A DNA stretch of 64,000 nt from Winogradskyella sp. (GTDB taxonomy: Bacteria; Bacteroidota; Bacteroidia; Flavobacteriales; Flavobacteriaceae): assembly GCF_028282165.1 (NCBI RefSeq), contig NZ_JANQIM010000003.1, positions 62,001 through 126,000 of the forward strand, written 5' to 3'. Positions 36,263-45,293 of this stretch are shown piece by piece; the stretch's first letter is position 1; the number at the start of each line of letters is the position of its first letter. The notes under the pieces are model-generated. The model had not been told where the DNA came from, made no database searches, and saw nothing but the letters and a program-made list of their open reading frames with translations. The position numbers were made by a program, and so were the translations under genes.

Positions 36263-38293
36263 ATGAAGCTACTAAATTTTGTTATCATAAGGTTAACCCT
36301 CTGCCTCGTCATTGGTATTATAATCGCTCATTATCTTGAGCTCAATGATAGAATTGTATGCTATATTACCATTGGATTAGTCATAATAACAAGCACATAC
36401 TGGTTAACTCTTCAGCGAAAGATAAATCGTACACCTTACTTCTCCTTACTGGTTTATGCTTCTATGGCTGCCATAGGAATTAACACTTACAATATACATG
36501 ATGAAAAATTAAGCCCTCTACACTACACGAATACTAATTTCAGTAAATCACCTAACTCCATAACCTTTAAAATAAAAGAACGTTTAAAACCAGATATTTA
36601 TAATGACAAGTATATTGTTTCTATAATATCACTAAACCAAAGAAAAGTATCAGGAAAGCTGCTTGTTAAAATTAAACGCGATTCAACAGATAGGACACTT
36701 CCTGTTGATGCCATACTTTTTACGTCTACTGAATTGCAAAACATTCAAACTCCTTTAAATCCCTATCAATTTGATTATAGTAAATATCTTGAATTGAAGC
36801 AGGTCTACCATCAATTATACATAAGCCAAAATCAAATACTGATCTTATCAGATAAAGTCACATCGGTCTATGGATTTGCAGATCAACTAAGAGCAACTAT
36901 AAATGAAAAACTTATAAACGTTGGTTTTGACCATAACGTGTTAAGTATTATTAACGCTTTGCTTTTAGGGCAACGCCAAACCATAGATAAGCACCTATAC
37001 AACAACTATGTAAACTCTGGAACTATTCATATTCTTGCCGTTTCTGGATTACATGTTGGCATTCTATTGCTAATCCTTAATTTTCTTTTACGTCCGCTCC
37101 TTTATTTCAAACATGGAAATGTTTTAAGGCCTTTAGTTATAGTCATTCTCCTTTGGTTATTTGCAGTTATAGCTGGTTTATCACCTTCAGTTACCAGAGC
37201 AGTCACTATGTTTAGTATTATAAGCATTGCTATGCATTTAAAACGTCCAACTAATATTTACAATACACTGGCGATTTCAGCATTTCTAATACTCCTCATT
37301 AAACCTACATATTTATTCGAGGTTGGTTTTCAGATGAGCTATTTAGCTGTTTTGGGCATTGTTAGTTTCCAACCCATATGTTATGCCCTTTTTAAACCGA
37401 GATATTGGATTTTAGATCAACCTTGGCAAATCTTTACGGTAACCTTAGCGGCTCAAATAGGTGTAGCGCCAATTAGCTTATTCTACTTTCATCAATTTCC
37501 TGGATTGTTTTTTATATCGAATTTAGTAGTCATTCCCTTTTTGGGCTTGATTATTGGTTTTGGACTGCTAGTTATTATTCTCGCCATATTTGATTTACTT
37601 CCTGAATTTCTTGTGACTACTTATAGCTTTATAATTGAGAGCTTGAATCATTTCATCGCTTGGATAGCCCAATTTGAGGATTTCCTGTTTCGCGATATTC
37701 CTTTCACCACGATTCAAGTTATTTTTTCGTACTCTATAGCTCTTGCTTTCCTCCAAGCTTATAAAGCAAAAACCTTTAAATGGATAGCACTATTCTTAAT
37801 TGGTATCATTGGCTTTCAATGTACTTTTATTTACAACGATATCAATAATCAAAACGACGCTTTTATTGTCTTCAATAAAAGTCGTTACTCTATGATTGGT
37901 CTGAAGCAAAAAGATAAACTGATCATACATCAAAATCTAAACGCTCAAAAATTGGAAGTTGATAATATTATTAGAAATTACAAAGTTGGCAAAATGATAG
38001 ATACAGTAGTAGTCGATAGTATACAACATGTTTATCGATTCAATAATAAGACCATATTAGTTGTTGATAGCTTAGGCCTATACCGGGTCTTGAGTTTTAA
38101 ACCAGATTTCATTCTACTCCGCAATTCACCAAGGATAAATCTCAACCGTCTTATTGACAGTCTTAACCCAAAAGAGATTATAGCTGATGCCAGTAACTAT
38201 AAAACTTATGTTAAGCGTTGGAGAGTTGCTTGTAAGCATAAAAAAATCCCTTTCCATTACACTAATGAAAAGGGAGCCTTTATTTTGCGTTGA
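36263..38293 (+). CDS. ComEC/Rec2 family DNA-uptake channel protein
   Basis: 676 aa. Three N-terminal TM segments and a soluble DUF4131-like domain lead to the Competence domain (IHILAVSGLHVGILLLILNF; VIAGLSPSVTRAVTMFSIIS; FEVGFQMSYLAVLGIVSF), with about ten TM helices in all. The last ~150 residues occupy the position of the beta-lactamase-like domain but lack HxHxDH, so no nuclease activity is expected there. ComEC transports single-stranded DNA across the inner membrane in competent bacteria. Its last codons double as the terminator of the convergent thioredoxin gene. Confidence 0.88.
   Translation: MKLLNFVIIRLTLCLVIGIIIAHYLELNDRIVCYITIGLVIITSTYWLTLQRKINRTPYFSLLVYASMAAIGINTYNIHDEKLSPLHYTNTNFSKSPNSITFKIKERLKPDIYNDKYIVSIISLNQRKVSGKLLVKIKRDSTDRTLPVDAILFTSTELQNIQTPLNPYQFDYSKYLELKQVYHQLYISQNQILILSDKVTSVYGFADQLRATINEKLINVGFDHNVLSIINALLLGQRQTIDKHLYNNYVNSGTIHILAVSGLHVGILLLILNFLLRPLLYFKHGNVLRPLVIVILLWLFAVIAGLSPSVTRAVTMFSIISIAMHLKRPTNIYNTLAISAFLILLIKPTYLFEVGFQMSYLAVLGIVSFQPICYALFKPRYWILDQPWQIFTVTLAAQIGVAPISLFYFHQFPGLFFISNLVVIPFLGLIIGFGLLVIILAIFDLLPEFLVTTYSFIIESLNHFIAWIAQFEDFLFRDIPFTTIQVIFSYSIALAFLQAYKAKTFKWIALFLIGIIGFQCTFIYNDINNQNDAFIVFNKSRYSMIGLKQKDKLIIHQNLNAQKLEVDNIIRNYKVGKMIDTVVVDSIQHVYRFNNKTILVVDSLGLYRVLSFKPDFILLRNSPRINLNRLIDSLNPKEIIADASNYKTYVKRWRVACKHKKIPFHYTNEKGAFILR
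38240..38275 (-). terminator. Terminator of the thioredoxin gene, located inside comEC
   Basis: On the minus strand TCCCTTTTCATTA pairs with TAATGGAAAGGGA (one mismatch) around a 3-base loop, followed by T7. It lies 24 bases past the thioredoxin stop, wholly within the convergent comEC coding sequence. Confidence 0.85.
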
Positions 38294-38298
38294 CACTT

Positions 38299-38868
38299 TT
38301 ATTCCTTAAATGTTGGTTTAAAGGATTTGTAATATTCATTAAACTTCTCTTGTGTATCCATATCCTTATACTTATTAGTTTTAAAGAGCTTTAAGTACAA
38401 TTCGATTTGCTGTGGTTTTAGATAGCCAGATATTGGAGTGATATAGTTGGCTTCCTCATCAAAAAACACCATGGTCGGATAGGCTCTTACCTTAAGGAAT
38501 CTTGTAAATTCATGAGCGCTATTGCGTCTTTTGGCTTTTGCTGGGTCATAATCTGGATTGCTGAACGTTTTATCCTTATAGGTTAAGGAATCGTTACCTT
38601 CGGCATTGAATTTAACTGCATAGTAGTGCTCATTGACATAGTCTACGACATCTTCGTTATGGAATGTATGCTTATCGAGCATTTTACAAGGGCCACACCA
38701 ATTGGTATACACATCCATGATGATCTTTTTGGGTTCTTTTTTTTGAAGTTCAATTGCTTCCTCTAGCGTTACCCAATTAATTTTCTTTTCGGATACTTCT
38801 ATAGGTTTTTGAAACGATATTAGCGTTCCAAAAGCTAAAAAAGCGACTAGTATTTTTATTTTTTTCAT
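38299..38868 (-). CDS. Periplasmic thioredoxin-fold protein
   Basis: 189 aa with a signal peptide (MKKIKILVAFLAFGTLISFQ) and a thioredoxin domain containing NWCGPCKML; the redox pair is C58 and C61. The following sequence (HTFHNEDVVDYVNEHYYAVKFN, AYPTMVFFDEEANYITPISGY) fits the thioredoxin_7/DsbD-gamma-like class of disulfide reductases. It probably acts in the periplasm on protein thiols. Its stop lies 5 nt from the comEC stop. A single-gene unit with a terminator of its own. Confidence 0.88.
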   Translation of the reverse strand: MKKIKILVAFLAFGTLISFQKPIEVSEKKINWVTLEEAIELQKKEPKKIIMDVYTNWCGPCKMLDKHTFHNEDVVDYVNEHYYAVKFNAEGNDSLTYKDKTFSNPDYDPAKAKRRNSAHEFTRFLKVRAYPTMVFFDEEANYITPISGYLKPQQIELYLKLFKTNKYKDMDTQEKFNEYYKSFKPTFKE

Positions 38869-38902
38869 GTCTGATTTGTTGCAAATGGTACACCGAACTT
38901 AC

Positions 38903-38930
38903 AAAAAATGCTCCTATTACAGAGCATTTT
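38903..38930 (-). terminator. Terminator after the POT transporter gene
   Basis: On the minus strand AAAATGCTC pairs with GAGCATTTT around an 8-base loop, followed by further T residues (T6 run). It lies 57 bases after the stop of the transporter gene. Confidence 0.82.
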
Positions 38931-38986
38931 CAGTTATTTTTAACGCCTAAGTCGTTATTTTCTCAAAGTTAATGACTTTTTTACTG

Positions 38987-40477
38987 CTATTCTACACCGT
39001 GCATTAATTTCTTAAGCGGTTTGTTAAAGAGTGTAATTAACACAGCTATTCCTATAAGAACAAAACCTATCGTTGAAAACACTGATGTATACTTATCTAA
39101 TCCTTCAGCAACGGTTAGTGCTTCTCCAGAATCCCCATGACCTCCTGTGAGTGACGCAATTTTACCACCTACATAATTGGCAATAGCGAAGCTTAAAAAC
39201 CATGCACCCATCGCTGTTCCTGCAATATGCTTTGGAGACAACTTGGTTACCATTGATAATCCGATCGGAGATAAGAACAGCTCACCTGTAGTATGTAATA
39301 AATACAAGAAGAATAAAGTTAATAACGGTACTTGGTAAGAGTCATTAACGAATTGTAATCCCACTAAAGTGACTAAGAATCCTAGCGCTAACTGAAAAAT
39401 CCCTAAAGCAAATTTCATTGGAATACTTGGGTTTTTGCCTCTTTCGGACAACTTAACCCACATTACAGAAAAGATTGAACCAAATACAATGATAAAGAAG
39501 GGATTAAAAAACTGTGTCATAGAAGCTGGCATAGTCCAACCTAGTATATCTCTATCTACATTTCTATCGGCAAACAGCGTTAGTGATGTGCCTGCCTGCT
39601 CAAAACATGCCCAAAAAGAGATATTGATTACCATAAAAATCAATAAGGCAATCATTCTATCTCTCCAAACTTTCACATTATCAGCTTTATCTGCATCCAT
39701 CCCTGCTTTAATAAGTACAAAAGAAATGAATACAAATAGACCAAGAAGAATGTAATCCATCCAAGTATTCTGCATAATCAGAAAATAGGCTATTGGGATT
39801 AAAAATAATGACAGTAGAGTTACCAACGTCGCTTTATTCATTCCAGCAAACACTTTCTGTCTACCTTCCTCAGTGATTCCCAATCCAGGTGCTGCCGCAT
39901 AATTATGTCTTCCAAACCAAAAAATTAATAATCCTAGTATCATACCTATACCTGCCAAGCCAAAACCGTACTTAAATCCGTAAGTTTCCCCAACATATGC
40001 CACAACAGTTGTTGCTAAGAGGGCTCCGATATTAATGCCTATGTAGAATATTGTAAAACCTGAATCTCGTCTTGGATCTCCATCTTCATATAATTTCCCA
40101 ACAATGGTAGAGATGTTAGCTTTAAAGTAACCATTCCCTATGATTAAAGTTCCCATACCGATTAACAAGAACTGTTCGGTGCCTCCAAGAATTAAAAACT
40201 CACCTATCGCCATTAAAACTGCACCTAGAAGAACAGCATTACGATACCCAAGGTATTTGTCGGCCAATTTTCCACCTAATATCGGTGCAGCATAAACAAG
40301 TCCTGTGTACGCACCGTAAATAAGGGCTGCATCAGCATCGCCTTTCATAAGCGACTTTACTAAATATAAAGTTAATAGCACACGCATACCATAATAACAG
40401 AAACGTTCCCACATTTCTGAGAAAAATAGCGTCATGAGCCCTTGAGGATGTCCTTTGAGTGTTTTCTTTTCAGTCAT
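38987..40477 (-). CDS. Proton-dependent oligopeptide transporter (POT/PTR2 family)
   Basis: 496 aa with about 12-14 TM helices. PTR2 signatures are visible as GAYTGLVYAAPILGGKLADK and DSGFTIFYIGINIGALLATT, and the E-x-x-E-R-x-x-Y-Y motif appears as EMWERFCYYGMR near residue 20, which couples proton to peptide. It imports di- and tripeptides. It neighbours a DPP-IV-type peptidase gene (39 nt upstream, same strand), a sensible pairing: one releases dipeptides, the other takes them up. Confidence 0.92.
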   Translation of the reverse strand: MTEKKTLKGHPQGLMTLFFSEMWERFCYYGMRVLLTLYLVKSLMKGDADAALIYGAYTGLVYAAPILGGKLADKYLGYRNAVLLGAVLMAIGEFLILGGTEQFLLIGMGTLIIGNGYFKANISTIVGKLYEDGDPRRDSGFTIFYIGINIGALLATTVVAYVGETYGFKYGFGLAGIGMILGLLIFWFGRHNYAAAPGLGITEEGRQKVFAGMNKATLVTLLSLFLIPIAYFLIMQNTWMDYILLGLFVFISFVLIKAGMDADKADNVKVWRDRMIALLIFMVINISFWACFEQAGTSLTLFADRNVDRDILGWTMPASMTQFFNPFFIIVFGSIFSVMWVKLSERGKNPSIPMKFALGIFQLALGFLVTLVGLQFVNDSYQVPLLTLFFLYLLHTTGELFLSPIGLSMVTKLSPKHIAGTAMGAWFLSFAIANYVGGKIASLTGGHGDSGEALTVAEGLDKYTSVFSTIGFVLIGIAVLITLFNKPLKKLMHGVE

Positions 40478-40516
40478 AATAGAATATTTATTTTTATTAG
40501 TTAGTTTTAATTGATT

Positions 40517-42757
40517 TTAGCCCTTTACTTTTGAAGATAGCTGATTTTTTTCCTGAGATTTTTCAATCTTATCGCCTAAGGTTCTATTAATGAAATTGGT
40601 CATCTTTTTATAGAGATGTAACCTTGTATTTCCACCATAAATTCCATGGTTCTTATCGGGATAAATCATCCATTCAAACTGCTTATCCGCTTGTACCAGT
40701 GCCTCTACCATACGCATGGTATTTTGCAAGTGTACATTGTCGTCACCAGACCCATGAATCAACAAGAAATCTCCCTTTAATTTATCAACATGGTTTATTG
40801 GTGAATTTTCATCATAACCACTCGGATTTTCTTGTGGCGTTGTCATATAGCGCTCAGTATAAATCGTATCATAAAACCTCCAACTGGTGACTGGAGCTAC
40901 TGCAATTGCCATTTTAAACACATCATTTCCTTTAAACAGGGCATTACTACTCATGAAACCTCCATAACTCCAACCCCAAATTCCTATACGGGATTCATCA
41001 ATATATGATAATGCGCCTAACTTTTTGGCCGCGGCAATTTGGTCTTCTACTTCATACTTCCCTAATTCATTTTGTGTTACTTTTTTAAAGTCAGCCCCTT
41101 TATAACCTGTACCTCTTCCATCGACACAAACCACAATATAACCTTGCTGTGCCAACATTTGATACCAATAATCATTTACGCCATTCCAACGATTGGCTAC
41201 AGATTGTGATCCGGGACCAGAATACTGATACATAAATAATGGATACTCTTTACTTCCATCAAAATCTGCTGGCTTAATCATCCACATATTCAAATCATTA
41301 CCATTGACATTTATAGTACTAAATTCTTTTTTAGAAGTGACATAGCTGCCCACTTTTTGGGCAAGTTGGTCATTATCTTTAATCCCCTTTATGAGATTCC
41401 CGCTCTTAGCACTATTTAAGGTATACTCGGGTGGTGTTGTGGCACTAGAATGTGTATTGATAAAATACGTGAAATCTGCACTGAAGGAAGCACTATTTGT
41501 ACCATCCATTTTTGATAGCCTTTTCTTATTCTTACCATTCAGTTTAATGGAATACACATCTCTATTAATTGATCCATTCTCCACAGATTGATAGTAAATG
41601 GTATTTTCTTTTTCATTAAATCCATAATAATTGGTCACCTCCCATTCACCATTGGTCACTTGATTAATGAGTTCACCATTCTTTGAATAGTGGTAGATGT
41701 GGTTAAATCCATCTTTCTCACTAGTCCAAATAAAGCTATTATCTTTTAAAAAAGTTAAGTCGAATGTTACATCAATATAAGCCTTATCTTTTTCAGCTAA
41801 AACCAGATTTGAAGTCATGGATTTTGCATCAATCATCCAAAGGTCGAGTTCATTCTGATGACGATTCATAAATTGGGCACTGAGTATATTGGCATCATTG
41901 GTCCATTGTATTCTTGGAATATAAAAATCCTGATAGGCCTTATCCACTTTAATTTCCTGAAGTTTTTCCGAATTCAAATCATATAAATGCAACGATACTT
42001 CCGAATTCGCTTCACCAGCTTTGGGATATTTAAATGCTTGTTGTGTCTGGTATAAACCAGAACCAAAAACATCCATAGAAAACTCAGGAACATTGGTTTC
42101 GTCGAAACGGATAAATGCAATTAAGTTACTGTCAGCATTCCAATCGAATGCCCTAACAAAACTAAACTCTTCTTCATAAACCCAATCCGTAATTCCGTTT
42201 ATAATACTATTCTTTTCTCCATCAAAAGTGACCTGCTTCACTTTACCTGAACTCAAATCCTTGACGTAGAGGTTATTCTCAAAACCATAAGCGATTTTAG
42301 CACCATCTGGTGATAAGGTTGGTTCTTGGACTAAATCGTCAGAAACTTTAGTTAGCTTCTTGTTTTCTATATCGTACACATAGTATTCACCCAATCTAGA
42401 GCGTCTGTAAACAGGAATTTCGTTTGTGGTTAATATCACTTTAGATTCATCATTACTAAAGGCATAATCAAAAAAACCTTGAATTTCCGCAATGTCTGCA
42501 GAGGATACCAAGGTTTTTACTTTCTCTAGGGTTTTATAATCGTAAATATCAATCGAAGATGTCCTATTTTGGGAATCAAAATTTAAAACCGAATACTGCT
42601 TCCCATTCTTCATGGAATGTAAGGCCTGCATTCCTTCGGTTCTAAAAGCGCCACTCCAAATTTCTTCGAGCGTTATTGGTTTATTTTGACAATAAATTAA
42701 AGATGTGGTTAAAAAACCAATAATTGCAATGAAGAATCTCATTCTCACGTCTTTCAT
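40517..42757 (-). CDS. S9 family dipeptidyl peptidase (DPP-IV-like)
   Basis: 746 aa with a signal peptide (MRFFIAIIGFLTTSLIYCQ after a short lead; an internal start at residue 6 is possible). The N-terminal DPPIV_N beta-propeller (about 90-440) includes ITDWVYEEEFSF, the EE motif that binds the substrate N-terminus. The C-terminal hydrolase domain has the Ser in GWSYGGFMS, Asp in HGSGDDNVHLQN and His in KNHGIYGG. It removes N-terminal dipeptides, preferring Pro or Ala at P1, in the periplasm. Likely co-transcribed with the peptide transporter. Confidence 0.93.
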   Translation of the reverse strand: MKDVRMRFFIAIIGFLTTSLIYCQNKPITLEEIWSGAFRTEGMQALHSMKNGKQYSVLNFDSQNRTSSIDIYDYKTLEKVKTLVSSADIAEIQGFFDYAFSNDESKVILTTNEIPVYRRSRLGEYYVYDIENKKLTKVSDDLVQEPTLSPDGAKIAYGFENNLYVKDLSSGKVKQVTFDGEKNSIINGITDWVYEEEFSFVRAFDWNADSNLIAFIRFDETNVPEFSMDVFGSGLYQTQQAFKYPKAGEANSEVSLHLYDLNSEKLQEIKVDKAYQDFYIPRIQWTNDANILSAQFMNRHQNELDLWMIDAKSMTSNLVLAEKDKAYIDVTFDLTFLKDNSFIWTSEKDGFNHIYHYSKNGELINQVTNGEWEVTNYYGFNEKENTIYYQSVENGSINRDVYSIKLNGKNKKRLSKMDGTNSASFSADFTYFINTHSSATTPPEYTLNSAKSGNLIKGIKDNDQLAQKVGSYVTSKKEFSTINVNGNDLNMWMIKPADFDGSKEYPLFMYQYSGPGSQSVANRWNGVNDYWYQMLAQQGYIVVCVDGRGTGYKGADFKKVTQNELGKYEVEDQIAAAKKLGALSYIDESRIGIWGWSYGGFMSSNALFKGNDVFKMAIAVAPVTSWRFYDTIYTERYMTTPQENPSGYDENSPINHVDKLKGDFLLIHGSGDDNVHLQNTMRMVEALVQADKQFEWMIYPDKNHGIYGGNTRLHLYKKMTNFINRTLGDKIEKSQEKNQLSSKVKG

Positions 42758-42868
42758 AGTTTAATAAAGCAATGCCAAGTTTACTAAAAATTATGCAAAA
42801 AATAGCTAATATTAACAGTAAATCGGCAATAATAGCGGTTTATACACATATTTTATGCCTTTCCTAAG

Positions 42869-42876
42869 TATCTTTG
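42869..42876 (+). promoter_or_regulatory. Candidate -7 box for the HMG-CoA reductase gene
   Basis: TATCTTTG fits TAnnTTTG and is 21 bases before the ATG at 42898. A convincing -33 element was not found. Confidence 0.4.
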
Positions 42877-42897
42877 CTTTTTAAAACTAATTAATTT

Positions 42898-44202
42898 ATG
42901 CCAAACGCTATTTCTGGCTTTTCTAAACTCTCAAAATCCGAAAAGATTGAATGGCTCCTAGACACTTATTTTTCTGATAAAGAAGCTGCTAGGATGCTCG
43001 TAAAACAGTACTGGAATACGGACGAAAAACTTCAGAAGTTACATGATGAGTTTATAGAAAACACAATTACCAATTATTATTTACCATTAGGTGTAGCACC
43101 AAATTTTTTGATAAATAATAAACTCTTTACGGTGCCCATGGCCATTGAAGAAAGTTCGGTAGTTGCTGCAGCTAGTAAAGCTGCAAAGTTTTGGTTAGAT
43201 CGTGGTGGTTTTAAGACTGAGGTTATTTCAACTGAAAAGATTGGTCAAGTTCATTTTATCTACGATGGGAATTTTGAAGAACTTCAATCTTTTTTTGAAA
43301 TCGTAAAACCTAAATTAGTCTTGGCCACTTCGGGTATTACCAAAAATATGGAGCGCAGAGGTGGTGGCATTTTAGATATTGAATTAAGGGATAAATCACA
43401 AGACTTAAACCATTACTATCAACTGCACGCTACCTTTGAAACACTTGACGCTATGGGTGCGAATTTTATCAACTCATGCTTAGAGGAATTTGCAAAAACC
43501 CTCAAAAATGAAGCTAAAGACAGATTAAGTGGCGATTTAGAAATTGTGATGAGTATTTTATCTAACTATGTCCCTAATTGTTTGGTAAAGGCTGAAGTCT
43601 CTTGCCCAATTCCTGAATTAAAAAGTAAGGATATTTCCAATCCAGAACTCTTCGCCAAAAAATTTAAGCAAGCCATTACTATTGCTGAGGTTGAACCTTA
43701 CAGAGCTGTAACACACAACAAAGGTATAATGAACGGCATTGATGCCGTAGTCTTAGCTACTGGAAATGATTTTAGAGCTGTTGAAGCAGGGGTACATGCC
43801 TATGCCTCGAGACATGGAAAGTATTCAAGCTTAACCCATTGTTCGATTGAAGATGGTCTTTTTAAATTCTGGATTGAAATTCCTTTGGCCTTGGGCACTG
43901 TAGGTGGTCTCACAAGTTTACATCCATTGGTTAAATTTTCTCTTGAAATGTTGGAAAACCCTTCAGCCAGAGATCTGATGCAAATTGTAGCCGTGGCTGG
44001 TCTAGCTCAAAATTTTGCAGCTGTAAAATCATTAACCACAACAGGGATTCAAGAAGGTCATATGAAAATGCACCTTATGAATATCCTTAATCAATTTGAA
44101 GCTACTCCCGAAGAAAAATCAATGTTGATGGAACAGTTTAAGACCAATATAGTGACGCATAATGCTGTTGTTGAAGCGATTGAAAATTTAAGAAACAACT
44201 AA
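42898..44202 (+). CDS. Hydroxymethylglutaryl-CoA reductase, class II
   Basis: 434 aa, the length of bacterial class II enzymes. Visible motifs are ENTITNYYLPLGVAPNFL (substrate-binding, with the catalytic Glu of class II), DAMGANFINSCLE, NKGIMNGIDAVVLATGNDFR (catalytic Lys and Asp) and GTVGGLTSLHPLVK. It interconverts HMG-CoA and mevalonate using NAD(P)H. Annotation pipelines often call such enzymes degradative, but next to a GHMP kinase the biosynthetic direction, to mevalonate and isoprenoids, is more likely. Confidence 0.93.
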   Translation: MPNAISGFSKLSKSEKIEWLLDTYFSDKEAARMLVKQYWNTDEKLQKLHDEFIENTITNYYLPLGVAPNFLINNKLFTVPMAIEESSVVAAASKAAKFWLDRGGFKTEVISTEKIGQVHFIYDGNFEELQSFFEIVKPKLVLATSGITKNMERRGGGILDIELRDKSQDLNHYYQLHATFETLDAMGANFINSCLEEFAKTLKNEAKDRLSGDLEIVMSILSNYVPNCLVKAEVSCPIPELKSKDISNPELFAKKFKQAITIAEVEPYRAVTHNKGIMNGIDAVVLATGNDFRAVEAGVHAYASRHGKYSSLTHCSIEDGLFKFWIEIPLALGTVGGLTSLHPLVKFSLEMLENPSARDLMQIVAVAGLAQNFAAVKSLTTTGIQEGHMKMHLMNILNQFEATPEEKSMLMEQFKTNIVTHNAVVEAIENLRNN

Positions 44203-44243
44203 TTTTTTTGGTGCTGAGTATAAAATCAACCCATAACTAACAA

Positions 44244-45233
44244 ATGCACTCTATAACTAAGAATTCTCCAAAAGTATACAGAAGCAACGGCAAACTGTTA
44301 ATCACTGGCGAATATGCAGTATTAGATGGTGCCTTGGCGTTGGCAATTCCCACTAAATATGGACAAAGCTTAACTGTTGAAGAAAACGATTCTGATACCA
44401 TTATTTGGAAAAGCTTTGATAAAAATGGCGAGATTTGGTTTGATGATGCTCTAATTATTGAGGATGGTGGGATTCAGAAACACACATCAACTACACTTCG
44501 ACAAGCTCAGTGTGGCACGCTCAGTACAAAAGTTCAGAATGACAGTTCAATTACAGATCGGTTAATCCAAATTCTTAAAGCCGCAAAGGAATTGAATCCA
44601 GAGTTTTTAAACTCAACCCAAGGTTATACGGTTACAACGCATCTGGACTTTAACAGAAAATGGGGGTTGGGGACCTCATCTACTCTAATCAATAACGTAG
44701 CGAATTGGGCCAAAGTTGATGCCTATAGGCTTTTGGCTAAAACTTTTGGTGGAAGTGGTTATGATATTGCCTGTGCTCAGAATAATTCACCTATAACGTA
44801 TCAACGTATCAATCCACAAAAACGAATTATTAAAGAAGTTTCCTTTAATCCTGTTTTTAAATCGCATTTGTATTTTGTTTACCTCAACCAAAAACAAAAC
44901 AGTAGAGATGGAATTAAGACTTACAAAGCACTTGGAAAACTTGATGCTTCAACAATAAATAAAATCAATCAACTAACAGCATCAATTATGGCTTCCTCTT
45001 CACTTGCAGACTTTGAAGATCTTATCATTGAACACGAAAGCTTAATTTCCAATTTAATTCAACAACGCCCTATAAAATCTAAACTGTTTAGTGATTTTAA
45101 TGGAGCCATTAAAAGCTTAGGCGCTTGGGGAGGCGATTTTGTTTTGGTTACTTCATGTACTGACCCTACCACCTATTTTAAATCGAAAGGTTTTGAAACC
45201 ATTATCCCTTATGCAGAAATGGCATTAAACTAA
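44244..45233 (+). CDS. GHMP-family kinase, mevalonate pathway candidate
   Basis: 329 aa. N-terminal GKLLITGEYAVLDGALALAI, ATP-binding GLGTSSTLINNVANW and C-terminal SLGAWGGDFVLVTS define a GHMP kinase. Its place 41 nt after HMG-CoA reductase supports a role in phosphorylating mevalonate or a derivative; the exact substrate cannot be chosen. Residues ~83-101 (TLRQAQCGTLSTKVQND) come from a REP-like DNA repeat inserted in frame into the loop before the ATP-binding motif. The catalytic motifs are intact, so the protein may still work. Confidence 0.85.
   Translation: MHSITKNSPKVYRSNGKLLITGEYAVLDGALALAIPTKYGQSLTVEENDSDTIIWKSFDKNGEIWFDDALIIEDGGIQKHTSTTLRQAQCGTLSTKVQNDSSITDRLIQILKAAKELNPEFLNSTQGYTVTTHLDFNRKWGLGTSSTLINNVANWAKVDAYRLLAKTFGGSGYDIACAQNNSPITYQRINPQKRIIKEVSFNPVFKSHLYFVYLNQKQNSRDGIKTYKALGKLDASTINKINQLTASIMASSSLADFEDLIIEHESLISNLIQQRPIKSKLFSDFNGAIKSLGAWGGDFVLVTSCTDPTTYFKSKGFETIIPYAEMALN
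44491..44545. repeat. REP-like element inserted in the GHMP kinase gene, copy B
   Basis: ACACT (44493-44497) pairs with AGTGT (44509-44513) around TCGACAAGCTC; degenerate repeats of the 3' part follow (CGCTCAGTACA, GTTCAGAATGACA). It shares CGACAAGCTCAG with copy A at 30916-30943. It is translated as part of the kinase. Confidence 0.65.
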
Positions 45234-45235
45234 AT

Positions 45236-45261
45236 AAGGCTCTGCATTTCTGCAAAGCCTT
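45236..45261 (-). terminator. Hairpin between convergent GHMP kinase and ppiD genes
   Basis: AAGGCT-c-TGCA and TGCA-a-AGCCTT form a stem with one internal mismatch. On the minus strand the loop is GAAA and it is followed by ATTTAGTTT, so it most likely ends the ppiD transcript; it could act on both strands. Confidence 0.5.
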
Positions 45262-45293
45262 AATATAGTAAACTTATGGGGTTAAGTCAATTC

